A DNA stretch of 64,000 bases from CALHRB01 sp964473465 (lineage in GTDB: Bacteria; Bacteroidota; Ignavibacteria; Kapaibacteriales; UBA2268): positions 186,001 through 250,000 of the forward strand of contig CAYYPE010000004.1 of NCBI GenBank assembly GCA_964473465.1, given 5' to 3'. How positions within the stretch are numbered: position 1 is the first letter of the stretch; each line of letters begins with the position of its first letter. The notes beneath the pieces are model-generated. The model searched no databases. It had not been told where the DNA came from and was given only the letters and a program-made list of their open reading frames with translations. Positions 28,468-37,414 of this stretch are shown here, one piece after another. The position numbers and the translations under genes are program-made.

Positions 28468-28905
28468 TCATTTTTTAATGATAATTATTTCAACCTTTAC
28501 TATTCCGTCCTTTATCATATCCAAAATTTCAGCCGCTTTATATGATAAATCAATAACTCTATCAGCCTTCGTTGGTCCTCTGTCATTTATCCTAACAGTA
28601 ACGATTTTGTTGTTTTTCAGATTTCTTACCTTGACTATCGTTCCAAATGGTAATCTCTTATGGGCAGCCGTCAGTTCACTACCCGCATATATTTCACCAG
28701 AGGCAGTTGCCCTCCCCTCGAAAATAGATGAATAATAAGACGCCAAGCCTAATTCATATATAGTTTCCTCCTCGTCAGTATAATCATTCTTACTGGAGGA
28801 TTGTGATGTGCTCTCTGATATTTTTTTTGTGGAACTGCAAGAAAAGATAAATATTATAAAACAAAAAAATAAAATGAAAATAATAATTTTTTTCAGAAAA
28901 CGCAT
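28468..28905 (-). CDS. rlpA: RlpA-like septal ring lipoprotein (double-psi beta-barrel)
   Basis: 145 residues. Signal sequence with lipobox (FIIFIFSCSSTKK). After a Ser-rich spacer, the RlpA domain occupies about 55-145: LASYYSSIFEGRATASGE, LTAAHKRLPFGTIVKVRNLKN, VTVRINDRGP (catalytic Asp) and VIDLSYKAAEILDM. RlpA proteins cleave denuded glycan strands of peptidoglycan or bind septal peptidoglycan. There is no SPOR domain, so it is the short form. It lies 4 nt after the manC-like stop codon and is probably co-transcribed with it. Confidence 0.88.
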   Translation of the reverse strand: MRFLKKIIIFILFFCFIIFIFSCSSTKKISESTSQSSSKNDYTDEEETIYELGLASYYSSIFEGRATASGEIYAGSELTAAHKRLPFGTIVKVRNLKNNKIVTVRINDRGPTKADRVIDLSYKAAEILDMIKDGIVKVEIIIIKK

Positions 28906-28909
28906 AATT

Positions 28910-29998
28910 TCAAATAAATTTAATGATTTGCTTCCTTTTCATATAATCAATTATTTCCTGCACATTTTCTGATTTTCCCCGCCTGCATATTAATAAAGCA
29001 TCTTCTGTGTGAACGACAATAATGTTTTCAAGATCAGAAATGGCAACTAATTTCTCTTCGGAATATATATAAGAATTTGTAACGTTTATTGTTATGACAT
29101 CTCCTTCAATGAAGTTATCCCTCCCATCTTTCATAGATAGCCTGTAAACCTCATCCCAGTTGCTTAAATCACTCCAGTTGAATGAGGATTCAACAACAAA
29201 AACATTATTAGCTTTTTCCAAAATAGCATAGTCAATTGAGACTGAGTCAATTTTTTTATATGAATCTTCAAGGGCAATTGGATAGGACTCTTTTCCAACA
29301 AATTTCTTCAAAACTTTGAAAATTTTGCTCTGATCAGGTAAATATAAATCGAATTCCCTCCAGAATTCATCATACTTGAATACAAAAATACCACTATTCC
29401 AAAGGAAATCGCCAGTTTCTAAAAATCTTTTTGCAGTTTCTAAATCAGGTTTTTCTGCAAAAGTTGTTGTATATCTGACTCCATTATCATAAAGAAAACC
29501 CAGATCTTGAGAATTCTGTTTCACCTGAATATATCCATAGGATGTCTCGGGTCGGGTGGGTTTGATCCCAAGAGTTACTATCCCATTTCGTTCATTTGCA
29601 ACATTTATTGCAACATCGAGACTGTGGTGGAACTCCCTGATATTATATATAACATGGTCGGAAGGAAAAGTGGCTACAATTGTATTTTTGTCAAATTTTT
29701 TCGAAAGCTGTGTCAGTGCAAGAGCAATACACGGAGCAGTATTTCTGGGAAAAGGTTCAAGAATAATATTTTCCTCAGGTAGTTCTGGTAATTGTTCAGA
29801 TACTAAATGTTTAAATTGCTGTGGGGTAACAACAAATATATTTTCCGGAGGAAAAACCGGCATCAATCGGAGATAAGTATTAACAAGCATTGTTCCTTCT
29901 CCAATGAAATGAACAAATTGCTTTGGCTGTTTTTCGAAACTTTTAGGCCATAGTTTAGCTCCAGTGCCACCGGCAAGTATCAAGGCTATTTTTGTCAT
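28910..29998 (-). CDS. manC: Mannose-1-phosphate guanylyltransferase
   Basis: 362 residues. The nucleotidyltransferase signature is LILAGGTGAKLWPKSFEKQPKQFV (residues 7-30; key parts GGTGxxLWP and PKQF). The usual R of GTRLWP is K here. Further family blocks are FPSDHVI near 115, GYIQVK near 172, FAEKPDLETAKRFL, FLWNSGIFVFK and SFNWSDLSNWDEV near 292. It makes GDP-mannose for surface glycans. It is the monofunctional form without an isomerase domain. It is the first gene of its strand run, divergent from the GldM-like gene over 399 bp. Confidence 0.92.
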   Translation of the reverse strand: MTKIALILAGGTGAKLWPKSFEKQPKQFVHFIGEGTMLVNTYLRLMPVFPPENIFVVTPQQFKHLVSEQLPELPEENIILEPFPRNTAPCIALALTQLSKKFDKNTIVATFPSDHVIYNIREFHHSLDVAINVANERNGIVTLGIKPTRPETSYGYIQVKQNSQDLGFLYDNGVRYTTTFAEKPDLETAKRFLETGDFLWNSGIFVFKYDEFWREFDLYLPDQSKIFKVLKKFVGKESYPIALEDSYKKIDSVSIDYAILEKANNVFVVESSFNWSDLSNWDEVYRLSMKDGRDNFIEGDVITINVTNSYIYSEEKLVAISDLENIIVVHTEDALLICRRGKSENVQEIIDYMKRKQIIKFI

Positions 29999-30267
29999 TA
30001 AAATTCCTGAATAAAAATAATCCCCATTTGCAAATTAAGACAATAAATAATAAAATAAGAAAAAAAATAAATTTGTAGTTGCTACCACTACATATTTAAC
30101 TTAAATTGAACTACAAAAAAATAGCAAATTGAACTATATCTTAACATAATGAAAAAAATTATATTCGTTTTGTGGAAATATCAAAAGTAAAAAAAAGCAA
30201 AAAATATTATTATAGAATTACAATAATTTGTAAATTAGATAATCTTTAAGAACAAATAAGCAAAAAA
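29999..30267. promoter_or_regulatory. Long divergent AT-rich intergenic region with short repeats
   Basis: Together with the small frame that follows, this 399-bp gap separates manC (minus) from the GldM-like gene (plus). It holds a 9-bp inverted repeat TTTGTAGTT / AACTACAAA (30072-30080 and 30109-30117) and an 11-bp direct repeat AAATTGAACTA (30103-30113 and 30126-30136, offset 23 bp). These are possible operator sites. No gene of ordinary length is visible. Confidence 0.35.
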
Positions 30268-30405
30268 ATGGTATTAAATTACTTATTATTTAAACATATT
30301 ATAAACGAGGAGAGACTTAGTATAGAAGCCCTATCTACCGCAATTAATAAGTTTTTCCATAATTCACGAAAGTTCAAAATTATTAAAGGATATAACAATG
30401 GGTAA
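30268..30405 (+). CDS. Possible 45-residue small protein or leader overlapping the GldM-like start
   Basis: ATG at 30268 opens 45 codons (MVLNYLLFKHIINEERLSIE ... GYNNG) and stops at 30405, overlapping the next gene's ATG at 30398 by 8 nt (ATGGGTAA). The same overlap style joins other true gene pairs in this window. There is no recognisable ribosome site before it and no known family. A frame this long can arise by chance in AT-rich DNA, so it is a candidate only. Confidence 0.25.
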   Translation: MVLNYLLFKHIINEERLSIEALSTAINKFFHNSRKFKIIKGYNNG

Positions 30406-32731
30406 AGGAGGAGGTGCCGGTAAGGTATATTTCGTATTATATCTTGCAGTTGTGCTCGAATTGCTCATTATCATTGTCGAGCGTGACGAAGCAGAGCAGA
30501 GCTTAATCCAAAAACAACGCGAAACTATGAAAATAGTTGAAAGTATTCTTTCTCAGTTGCAATCTGGTGCCGGAACTGAAGGTATCAACACCAGGCCTCA
30601 GGACGAAATCACTATCCCACCAAGTGGGGTCAACATCAGGGAAGTCATGGGAGCTGATATTAAATCCTACAGAAAATACATTGTCGAAGTTGGTGTTACT
30701 GACGTAACTGCAGAAATTAAACGAAGGGAAGGAGAAAGCGAAAAGGAATACGTTGAAAGAATCGAGAAATACATTCAGCTTAGCAATGTTCAGGAACTCG
30801 AATATCAAATTTTCTATAGTCCCAATCAGGATCCGGAAAACGCTCCAATTTTCCCTACTGACGAAGAATTGAGGAAAGGTGGTATTCAGTTTGATAAATT
30901 CCAACCGGGTCAGAAAGTTCAAGCCGCTGATGGCTCCGAATGGGAATTCCTCTCACTAAGAAAATTGGTTTTAGACAAAACCGAGACTATGAAGAGAATT
31001 GATCTAAGCAATGTTTCGGTTGAGTCATTAGAGCCGGTTTATCCACGTGAATCAGAACTGGTGGTCGGTCCGAGCTATTCTCCCCCAAATAAGGAAGACA
31101 GCGTTTTCTTCTATTCAAGGGAAGAATCTTTGAAAAGAGTTGGTTTAAGTGGATCTTCTCTTAAAAAACGTGCTTTTGTTGTGAATTTTCAACCACCATC
31201 AAGAGCAGGATGGTATAAACTTAGATTTGCTTCCAGAACAAACAGAATTCTTGGCGTCAGAGCTGATGAAAATCCATTGAATGTACGTGAGGATACAAAA
31301 GTTAATATCGGTACCGTTACCCTTACCGTTAAGGACTTGATGAAAGTCAGGAAGGAACTTGTTTCCAAATTGGAAAGATTTAATCTGCCGCCCTCCGAAA
31401 TCTTAAGTGTCGAAGGCAATCCTGAAAAATTCAATGAAATGCTCGAAAATTCAAAGAAACTTGCCGCACAAGGCGATAATCCAACTGAAGATATAAGTAA
31501 AATTGAATTATATGGCTACATTGCAACTCTTCTTGCACCGGGTATGTCCTCAAACTTTGCTCAAAACAGAGGAAGCATTGAATTCAATATCAGGGTTATC
31601 ACACCTAAAACACAAATTTCCAAGCCAGAGGTATTTCCTCCAGATGCTTCTATTGCTACATTTGATAAACTGCCGGCTGCTTTCGAATTTGCCATTGCTC
31701 CATTTCAGGGAGCAGGCTCGAATCAGGTGGAAGCTGTCGTCAAAGATGAATCCGGTTCCACAGTTGCAAAAGCTAATCTGAGACCTCTGGATGAAATTGT
31801 TGCAACTGCCGCAAAACCTGCACCCGGCGGTAAAAGAACTTATCGAGCAGTTTTAGACAGAGAATTACCTGAAGGAAAATATACAATACAAATGACTCAC
31901 AGACTGGGCAGTATGCCTCAAGCCACCGCTGAAATTGACCTTGATGTATTTAAAACTGGATTAACAGTTACTAATGAAAATGAACTGGTTAGTAGATTAA
32001 ATTTAATTGGTTATGGTGATCCATTTTTAGTTTTTAATTTTGTACCTAATTCTGGCGGAAAGATCAGACCTGAACAATTCAGGATATATTTAACCACAGA
32101 TTTGGAACAGCAAAGACCACCCATTCAAGGACTCTCTGTTATCGGTGAAAAAGCAATATTTCTTAGTTGTAAAACAAAAGAAGCAACGATTAAAGTTGTT
32201 TGGCAACAACCTATTACAGGAACTGAATTAGATATATTTCCATTAAAAACAATAGAAATTGTTCAAAAAGAGCCGAGGATTAACACCTCAGAAATAAGCA
32301 TAATTCCATCTGAAATTACAGGCGGAAGATATAGAATTACAATAAAGAAAATTAAAGTTACACAACCAAGGGATGGTCAATCATCCACTTCAAGTGCTGA
32401 TGTTAATTTGAAAGCTTCCGGTAATGTTACATTTAAAGGTGACTTTGAGGGTACAGCAAATTTGGTTACAGATCCCGAAATAGTTCAGGAAGATGAAAAT
32501 TATACTCTTACATTTGATATTAGTTTATCAAATATTCCAAGAGATAAACCTTTTCTTGACGGGTCCATAGTTTTAACAATAATTGGTGAAGCCTATAATA
32601 AATGCAATGGTCAACGATCTAAAGCTGCCACAAAAAATTTAACAGCTAACCTTTCATTAGAAGTAAAGAAAGCTGGAACAGGTACCCAGAGAACAACTCC
32701 CAGTGGTACAGGTGGAAGAAGAACTAGATAA
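30398..32731 (+). CDS. GldM/PorM-like single-span membrane protein with long periplasmic region (tentative)
   Basis: 777 residues. A Gly/Lys-rich cytoplasmic tip (MGKGGGAGK) leads into one transmembrane helix (about 10-27, VYFVLYLAVVLELLIIIV) that contains a buried Glu (residue 21). A charged coiled segment (28-55) and a very long beta-rich periplasmic region follow, in which several Ig-like modules can be guessed (for example about 395-510, 520-630 and 640-765). This layout, a short N-terminus with one helix and stacked beta domains, is that of GldM/PorM, the periplasmic spring of the T9SS motor; usual length is about 520. Direct sequence similarity is weak and no gldL partner is adjacent. 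An AAAGGA site precedes the ATG. Confidence 0.5.
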   Translation: MGKGGGAGKVYFVLYLAVVLELLIIIVERDEAEQSLIQKQRETMKIVESILSQLQSGAGTEGINTRPQDEITIPPSGVNIREVMGADIKSYRKYIVEVGVTDVTAEIKRREGESEKEYVERIEKYIQLSNVQELEYQIFYSPNQDPENAPIFPTDEELRKGGIQFDKFQPGQKVQAADGSEWEFLSLRKLVLDKTETMKRIDLSNVSVESLEPVYPRESELVVGPSYSPPNKEDSVFFYSREESLKRVGLSGSSLKKRAFVVNFQPPSRAGWYKLRFASRTNRILGVRADENPLNVREDTKVNIGTVTLTVKDLMKVRKELVSKLERFNLPPSEILSVEGNPEKFNEMLENSKKLAAQGDNPTEDISKIELYGYIATLLAPGMSSNFAQNRGSIEFNIRVITPKTQISKPEVFPPDASIATFDKLPAAFEFAIAPFQGAGSNQVEAVVKDESGSTVAKANLRPLDEIVATAAKPAPGGKRTYRAVLDRELPEGKYTIQMTHRLGSMPQATAEIDLDVFKTGLTVTNENELVSRLNLIGYGDPFLVFNFVPNSGGKIRPEQFRIYLTTDLEQQRPPIQGLSVIGEKAIFLSCKTKEATIKVVWQQPITGTELDIFPLKTIEIVQKEPRINTSEISIIPSEITGGRYRITIKKIKVTQPRDGQSSTSSADVNLKASGNVTFKGDFEGTANLVTDPEIVQEDENYTLTFDISLSNIPRDKPFLDGSIVLTIIGEAYNKCNGQRSKAATKNLTANLSLEVKKAGTGTQRTTPSGTGGRRTR

Positions 32732-32785
32732 TTAACAATTTATAAAAAAATATTTATTATTTAAAATAATGAATTTGGGAAAAAA

Positions 32786-34492
32786 ATGAGAACGAAAATA
32801 ATTTTATTAAATCTTGCTTTAATGTTATTACCAATTTCATTGCTTGCTCAGGCTTTTGAACCATCAAATGGTGATTTGGAAGCAGTATTATCAAGATTCA
32901 GTAATTATAGATTTGGAACAATATCTATTTATAGAATTGATAACATTCAAGATGTTCGAAAGGCAATCAGATTGAGTGAACAAGCAAAATCAGGGGTTAG
33001 TACAGATGAAAGCATCTTAAAAACTGTTGAAGAAGAAGTTAGATATATTATTGAGCAAGGCGTCAAAAATGATGATGATATAAATCAAATTACCACTGAC
33101 ATTATCAATGCAGGTAAACTGGTTCCTGCAAAAGAAGTTCTCGAAGGTATTTATACTTTTTATAAGAATAAAGACATTGATGTTCAAGTGGTAGAATCAG
33201 CCTATCTTGTTACTACCCGTCCAAATTTAGGACAAATACCTAACACAATAATTGCACTTTTAGTTACTACCGCCAGACGTGGCACAATCGAAGACCATCT
33301 ACAAAATGTCCGAAATACAAATATCTACACCTATGATGAATTGAAAGCATTCAAACTCGATACAAGTTTCACCTCAGATAATTTGTATGACCTTATGGTT
33401 AATTCATTGATTCAGGGTAATATTATTAATATGACAATGGATGCCCAAGGTATAGGAAATCCTGAATGGTTTGCTCCAAGAAAGTTTGGCCAATCTTCAT
33501 CTTTAATTAGCATTGAAAATGATGCAAGTTCTTATGATATCCAAAACTTCGTTAGAATCTCCGAGGGTCAGGCTCTTGATTATGGTCTTAAAGAAAATGA
33601 AGTTATCGTTAGCCCTGATTTGATTAGCTGGAAGAGATATGCAAAACCAACTTATGTTGAAAATAATACAGTTATAATTGATTCCGCTTCAAGTAGCAAC
33701 ATAAACCTTCCTAAATTTGGACTTGAATTGCGGTATGGTATAGATGATATCAATTACCCCTCCTTCTGGAGTGAGAGAATGAGCCTAAGTGCTATCTGGG
33801 AAAGCGTTAAACTTGGATTAATTCTACCCACTGACGGTTGGGCATCAATGGGCAAAGATGTTTATAATATTGACAGAAAGCTCACTTATGGTGGTTTCGG
33901 TATAACTGGTAGCTTCGATTTTCCTTTCAAGGTTATTCCAAAAAGTGGTATTTTTAAATTCAATTTTGGCTATGTTTTCGGTGATGCTAACGAATCTAAA
34001 TACAAAAACAGAAGAATTGATCCAAATAATTACGACCCGAATTTAACTTTGCTGCTCGAGGATTTTGATTTTCTTGTCCGACTTAATGCACAACTTCATT
34101 ATACATTTGCTATTGCTATTGACCAGAACTATTGGTTCAGATTCGGTATTGGCGGAACTATTTATAACGTAGAACGATGGTATAACGATCTGGATTCATC
34201 CGGCGAAATTAATAAGTTAAAATTCCGAAAGCTCGACGATGAGACTATCGGAGGCATATCCGGAAGAATCGAGTTTATGACAAAGAATATCATTACTCCT
34301 TTTGGAGCCTTTGTTCAGTATTTTGATGAATCGCTTAGCACTGGTTTGTGGTTACAAATACCAATCATCGAAAAAACTCTTGCCCTTCGGCTTGATGCAA
34401 AGGGATTCTTCTCCGCTTTCAAGAGTCAGCCACATAAATGGGAAAGCAAAAGCGTTTTCGTTCCATCGGCACGTTTAATAGTTAACTTTTAA
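32786..34492 (+). CDS. Outer-membrane barrel-like protein, unrecognised family
   Basis: 568 residues with a signal peptide (MRTKIILLNLALMLLPISLLAQ). Residues about 25-215 are helical and charged (for example QDVRKAIRLSEQAKSGVSTDESI). The second half is beta-rich with aromatic alternation and ends in Phe (SARLIVNF), as outer membrane barrels do. It shares the motif DDI-x-YP-x(0,1)-FWS (here DDINYPSFWSE) with the next gene, so the two are probably distant paralogues. It starts 54 bp after the GldM-like gene with no terminator between, so co-transcription is likely. I do not recognise the family. Confidence 0.6.
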   Translation: MRTKIILLNLALMLLPISLLAQAFEPSNGDLEAVLSRFSNYRFGTISIYRIDNIQDVRKAIRLSEQAKSGVSTDESILKTVEEEVRYIIEQGVKNDDDINQITTDIINAGKLVPAKEVLEGIYTFYKNKDIDVQVVESAYLVTTRPNLGQIPNTIIALLVTTARRGTIEDHLQNVRNTNIYTYDELKAFKLDTSFTSDNLYDLMVNSLIQGNIINMTMDAQGIGNPEWFAPRKFGQSSSLISIENDASSYDIQNFVRISEGQALDYGLKENEVIVSPDLISWKRYAKPTYVENNTVIIDSASSSNINLPKFGLELRYGIDDINYPSFWSERMSLSAIWESVKLGLILPTDGWASMGKDVYNIDRKLTYGGFGITGSFDFPFKVIPKSGIFKFNFGYVFGDANESKYKNRRIDPNNYDPNLTLLLEDFDFLVRLNAQLHYTFAIAIDQNYWFRFGIGGTIYNVERWYNDLDSSGEINKLKFRKLDDETIGGISGRIEFMTKNIITPFGAFVQYFDESLSTGLWLQIPIIEKTLALRLDAKGFFSAFKSQPHKWESKSVFVPSARLIVNF

Positions 34493-34551
34493 AGTTGATT
34501 TACATTCAAAAATCAAAAAATGAATATTAAAGGATAAACAGGCATATAAAT

Positions 34552-35958
34552 ATGAAAAAGATATTATCAATAACATTATTACTTCTTGCATTTGTTAGTT
34601 ATTTCAAAGCAGAAGCGGTTGACAGAAGAGCAATAATTGATTCATTGACCACAGTTGATCCTGAAATCAGAAAGTATTTCCCAAGATGGAGAGTTTGCGA
34701 AACTGATTTGCAGCTACAAATTTATCAAGCTTTCAGATTGAGCGGTTATGATGCTAATTTATTAAGCAAATCTGATATTGAAATTCTCGCTGCTCCAAGA
34801 AACAATAATTCTCTACCATACGACATTTTGCTTGTTACCTGTGGGAAGGCAACAATGAATGCTGTTGAAATTGATAGATATTTAGGTGTGAAATTAAGAG
34901 ATATTATCAATGGTTATACATCTTTTATTTATAAAGACCAAAATCCAACTCCAATACGAGATTACTGTTATCAGGAAATACCACCCGAAATTCCAGTTAC
35001 TGAGACTCAGGCAGCGACGATCGTAAGTTACCTGTACCCGACAAATGTAGATCACGCTTTCACATTATCTTTGTTCGATCAGGCTTTGAAAATCGGAGAA
35101 ACAGGATTCTGGCTAAAAAATATGATAGGTAGTGATGACATCGGTTATCCTTTCTGGTCTGCTGGTGAATCAAAAGTAGTCCTGAAAAGACCCCTTTATG
35201 TAAATTTTGACCCTGCAACAAGCAAAGGCATTCCATACTTAATTGATGCATATCTTGGTGGCGGATATAGAATAACCGGTGGAATTGACAACAAAGGAAC
35301 AATTTTAAGTTGGGTCTCATCAAGAGTTCTAAATCAAGGTCCGGGCGGAAAGCTGGTTGCTGGTTTGGATTTCTATATGCCTTTCTATCCCTTGATTGGT
35401 GTCCATATAAATACCGAAATAGTCCTAAGAGAAATTCAGGATGAAATTATAAAACCCGGAGATTACGGATTTACGCCTCTCAGAGACGACGTCCTTTGGG
35501 AAGGCGAAGAAAAGGGACGTCTTGATGGTATCGTTCCATTGCTTCGCTCAACCGGTCAGGCTACGGTTTTCTATAATTGGTGGATTGATAACAACAAACC
35601 AAATCCAGAACATTATATGAGATTTGATGTGGGTATCTCCTATTCAGAAGTTAAAGAAGTTGGATTGTACAATGATAAGTATCTTACTCCTTTTGGTCTG
35701 ACAGGGCTAAATTTATACAAACCTAATGAGTTGGGGGACTGGATTTTCCTTAAAGCTGAGTATAGAAGCCAATCTACATGGCCATTTGGATTGAGCATGC
35801 AGTATTCAAATCAAATATTGTTGAGTAAAATTCATATTCCTTTGTTTGGCAACTGGTTCTATCTTGAAGGAAAGTATGCAACCCCGCTCAGAGGCTTAAG
35901 ACCCTATGAAACAAAGAATTTCTTTATGATTTCGCCAGTTTTAAGATTAACAATATAA
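34552..35958 (+). CDS. Outer-membrane barrel-like protein, distant paralogue of the preceding gene
   Basis: 468 residues with a signal peptide (MKKILSITLLLLAFVSYFKAEA). The first 150 residues are mixed helix/strand. The rest is beta-rich with aromatic residues (GGGYRITGGIDNKG, VAGLDFYMPFYPLIGVHINTE, IFLKAEYRSQSTWPFGLSMQY) and ends PVLRLTI. The motif DDIGYPFWSAGES parallels DDINYPSFWSE in the upstream protein, and both contain PFG-x(3)-QY near the C-terminus. It is the last gene before a strong terminator. Family unknown; an outer membrane partner of the GldM-like protein is an inference from position only. Confidence 0.6.
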   Translation: MKKILSITLLLLAFVSYFKAEAVDRRAIIDSLTTVDPEIRKYFPRWRVCETDLQLQIYQAFRLSGYDANLLSKSDIEILAAPRNNNSLPYDILLVTCGKATMNAVEIDRYLGVKLRDIINGYTSFIYKDQNPTPIRDYCYQEIPPEIPVTETQAATIVSYLYPTNVDHAFTLSLFDQALKIGETGFWLKNMIGSDDIGYPFWSAGESKVVLKRPLYVNFDPATSKGIPYLIDAYLGGGYRITGGIDNKGTILSWVSSRVLNQGPGGKLVAGLDFYMPFYPLIGVHINTEIVLREIQDEIIKPGDYGFTPLRDDVLWEGEEKGRLDGIVPLLRSTGQATVFYNWWIDNNKPNPEHYMRFDVGISYSEVKEVGLYNDKYLTPFGLTGLNLYKPNELGDWIFLKAEYRSQSTWPFGLSMQYSNQILLSKIHIPLFGNWFYLEGKYATPLRGLRPYETKNFFMISPVLRLTI

Positions 35959-35987
35959 TTTATTAAAATAATTGATGAATTTTTTTT

Positions 35988-36023
35988 ACCCTCTGAAGGA
36001 TTTTTGCTATTCAGGGGGTTTTA
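35988..36023 (+). terminator. Rho-independent terminator after the second barrel-like gene
   Basis: ACCCTCTGAA pairs with TTCAGGGGGT (one G-T pair) around a 12-nt loop and is followed by TTTT. It ends the GldM-like/barrel/barrel unit and separates it from the vWA-OmpA gene. Confidence 0.85.
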
Positions 36024-36062
36024 ATTTAAATTTACATGTTAAAATTTGATGAAGAATATCCG

Positions 36063-37403
36063 ATGCTGATTAATTTTTTCAAAATTTTACTAATTCTAAT
36101 TTTTGGATTCTTGTTCAATATTAATTCATATTCTCAGGATACAGACACCCCCGAAGATTCTGTTATAAAAGCAAAACAATTATTACAGGAAGCCACAGTA
36201 AAATATAAAGAGTCAAATGTTGAAATTACGATTCGTAATGTTGATATAGCCCGATTTCCAATTGTTAAAATTATTGTGGAAGCTTTTAACAGGACTGGGG
36301 AACCTCTTGATACACTTTATCCCAAAAGTCTGAAAGTAATGGAAAATAACGAAGAAAAAGAAATTATTTCCGTCGAAAAAATTTCTGTTAATGAGCGGGT
36401 TCCGGTTGATTTTGTTTTTATTATTGATGTTACCGGCTCGATGCAAAAACATATTGACGCAGTCAAGAATTACATCTCAAATTTTGCCACAAATTTAATC
36501 AGGCGAGGTATTGATTATCGTCTGGGTCTTATCCTTTTTTCTGACTACGTCGAAAAAACCTATCAACTGACCGATAATGTTGTAACTTTCCTAACATGGT
36601 TAAATCCCGTCAGAGCTTCAGGGGGTGGCGATGAGAAAGAAAACGCACTCGAAGCATTAAGAGAATTGAGAAACATTCAATTCAGACCTGCCGCAAACCG
36701 TGTTGGCATTCTTATCACAGATGCACCCTATCATCAGGTTGGTGAAAAAGGTGATGGAAAAACTTTTTATAACACTTCAACCATAATCAAGGAAATGGTT
36801 AATTATGATTATAGAATCTTTACTATCACACCCCCGAAACTTAAAGACTATAAGCTAATTTCCGAAAAAACCAGAGGCAGAAATTATGATATAGACTATC
36901 CTTTTTCAACAATTCTGGATAATTTCTCTTCCCAACTGACAAATCTATATGCCATAAAATATAAAACTTCGAAACCAGCAATCCCCGACTCAATTAATAT
37001 TGCACTTCTCAATGAAAAAAGGAGGGAACTTGTCCGCAAAACCATTCCAATTATTGAACTTGGTCGTAAACTGATTATTGAAAATCTCCTTTATGAAACA
37101 AATAGTGCAATTCTCTCTGATTCAGTCCCAGAATTGGAAGTTTTAACCGAATTTATGAAAAATAAACCAAGTGTTGTTATTCTTGTAGAGGGTCACACCG
37201 ATAATCGTGGAAGTCATGCAATAAATGACAGACTTTCTCTCCAGAGAGCTGAAAGTGTAAAAAAATATCTGCTCAAAAAAGGCATTCAGGCAAACAGAAT
37301 ACAGACAACAGGTTATGGCAAAAGAAGACCTATCGCCGACAATGATTCTGAATTTGGAAGAAGATTGAACAGAAGAACTGAAATAGTAATTGTTGCCAAG
37401 TAG
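36063..37403 (+). CDS. von Willebrand factor A domain protein with C-terminal OmpA peptidoglycan-binding domain
   Basis: 446 residues from ATG 36063, which opens a clean signal peptide (MLINFFKILLILIFGFLF). An earlier in-frame ATG at 36036 would add nine charged residues in front of it. Residues about 115-290 are a vWA domain with the metal-binding MIDAS start DVTGSM (Asp about 122) and later ILITDAPYHQ. Residues about 345-446 are an OmpA-like domain: VVILVEGHTDNRGSHAIND (about 370-388), LSLQRAESVKKYLLKKGI and RIQTTGYGKRRPIADN ... GRRLNRRTEIVI. It probably anchors an outer membrane or periplasmic complex to peptidoglycan and binds partner proteins through vWA. Partner unknown; the upstream barrel cassette is a candidate. 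Confidence 0.88.
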   Translation: MLINFFKILLILIFGFLFNINSYSQDTDTPEDSVIKAKQLLQEATVKYKESNVEITIRNVDIARFPIVKIIVEAFNRTGEPLDTLYPKSLKVMENNEEKEIISVEKISVNERVPVDFVFIIDVTGSMQKHIDAVKNYISNFATNLIRRGIDYRLGLILFSDYVEKTYQLTDNVVTFLTWLNPVRASGGGDEKENALEALRELRNIQFRPAANRVGILITDAPYHQVGEKGDGKTFYNTSTIIKEMVNYDYRIFTITPPKLKDYKLISEKTRGRNYDIDYPFSTILDNFSSQLTNLYAIKYKTSKPAIPDSINIALLNEKRRELVRKTIPIIELGRKLIIENLLYETNSAILSDSVPELEVLTEFMKNKPSVVILVEGHTDNRGSHAINDRLSLQRAESVKKYLLKKGIQANRIQTTGYGKRRPIADNDSEFGRRLNRRTEIVIVAK

Positions 37404-37414
37404 ATTCAAAGAAA

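Noticed and set aside
30503..30922. 139-codon frame opposite the GldM-like gene
   Set aside because: Antisense shadow with no start signal; the plus-strand frame has a ribosome site and a coherent domain layout.
32786..35958. Assignment of the two barrel-like genes as gldN/porN and porP
   Set aside because: I could not find family motifs of GldN or PorP/SprF; position after a GldM-like gene alone is not enough.
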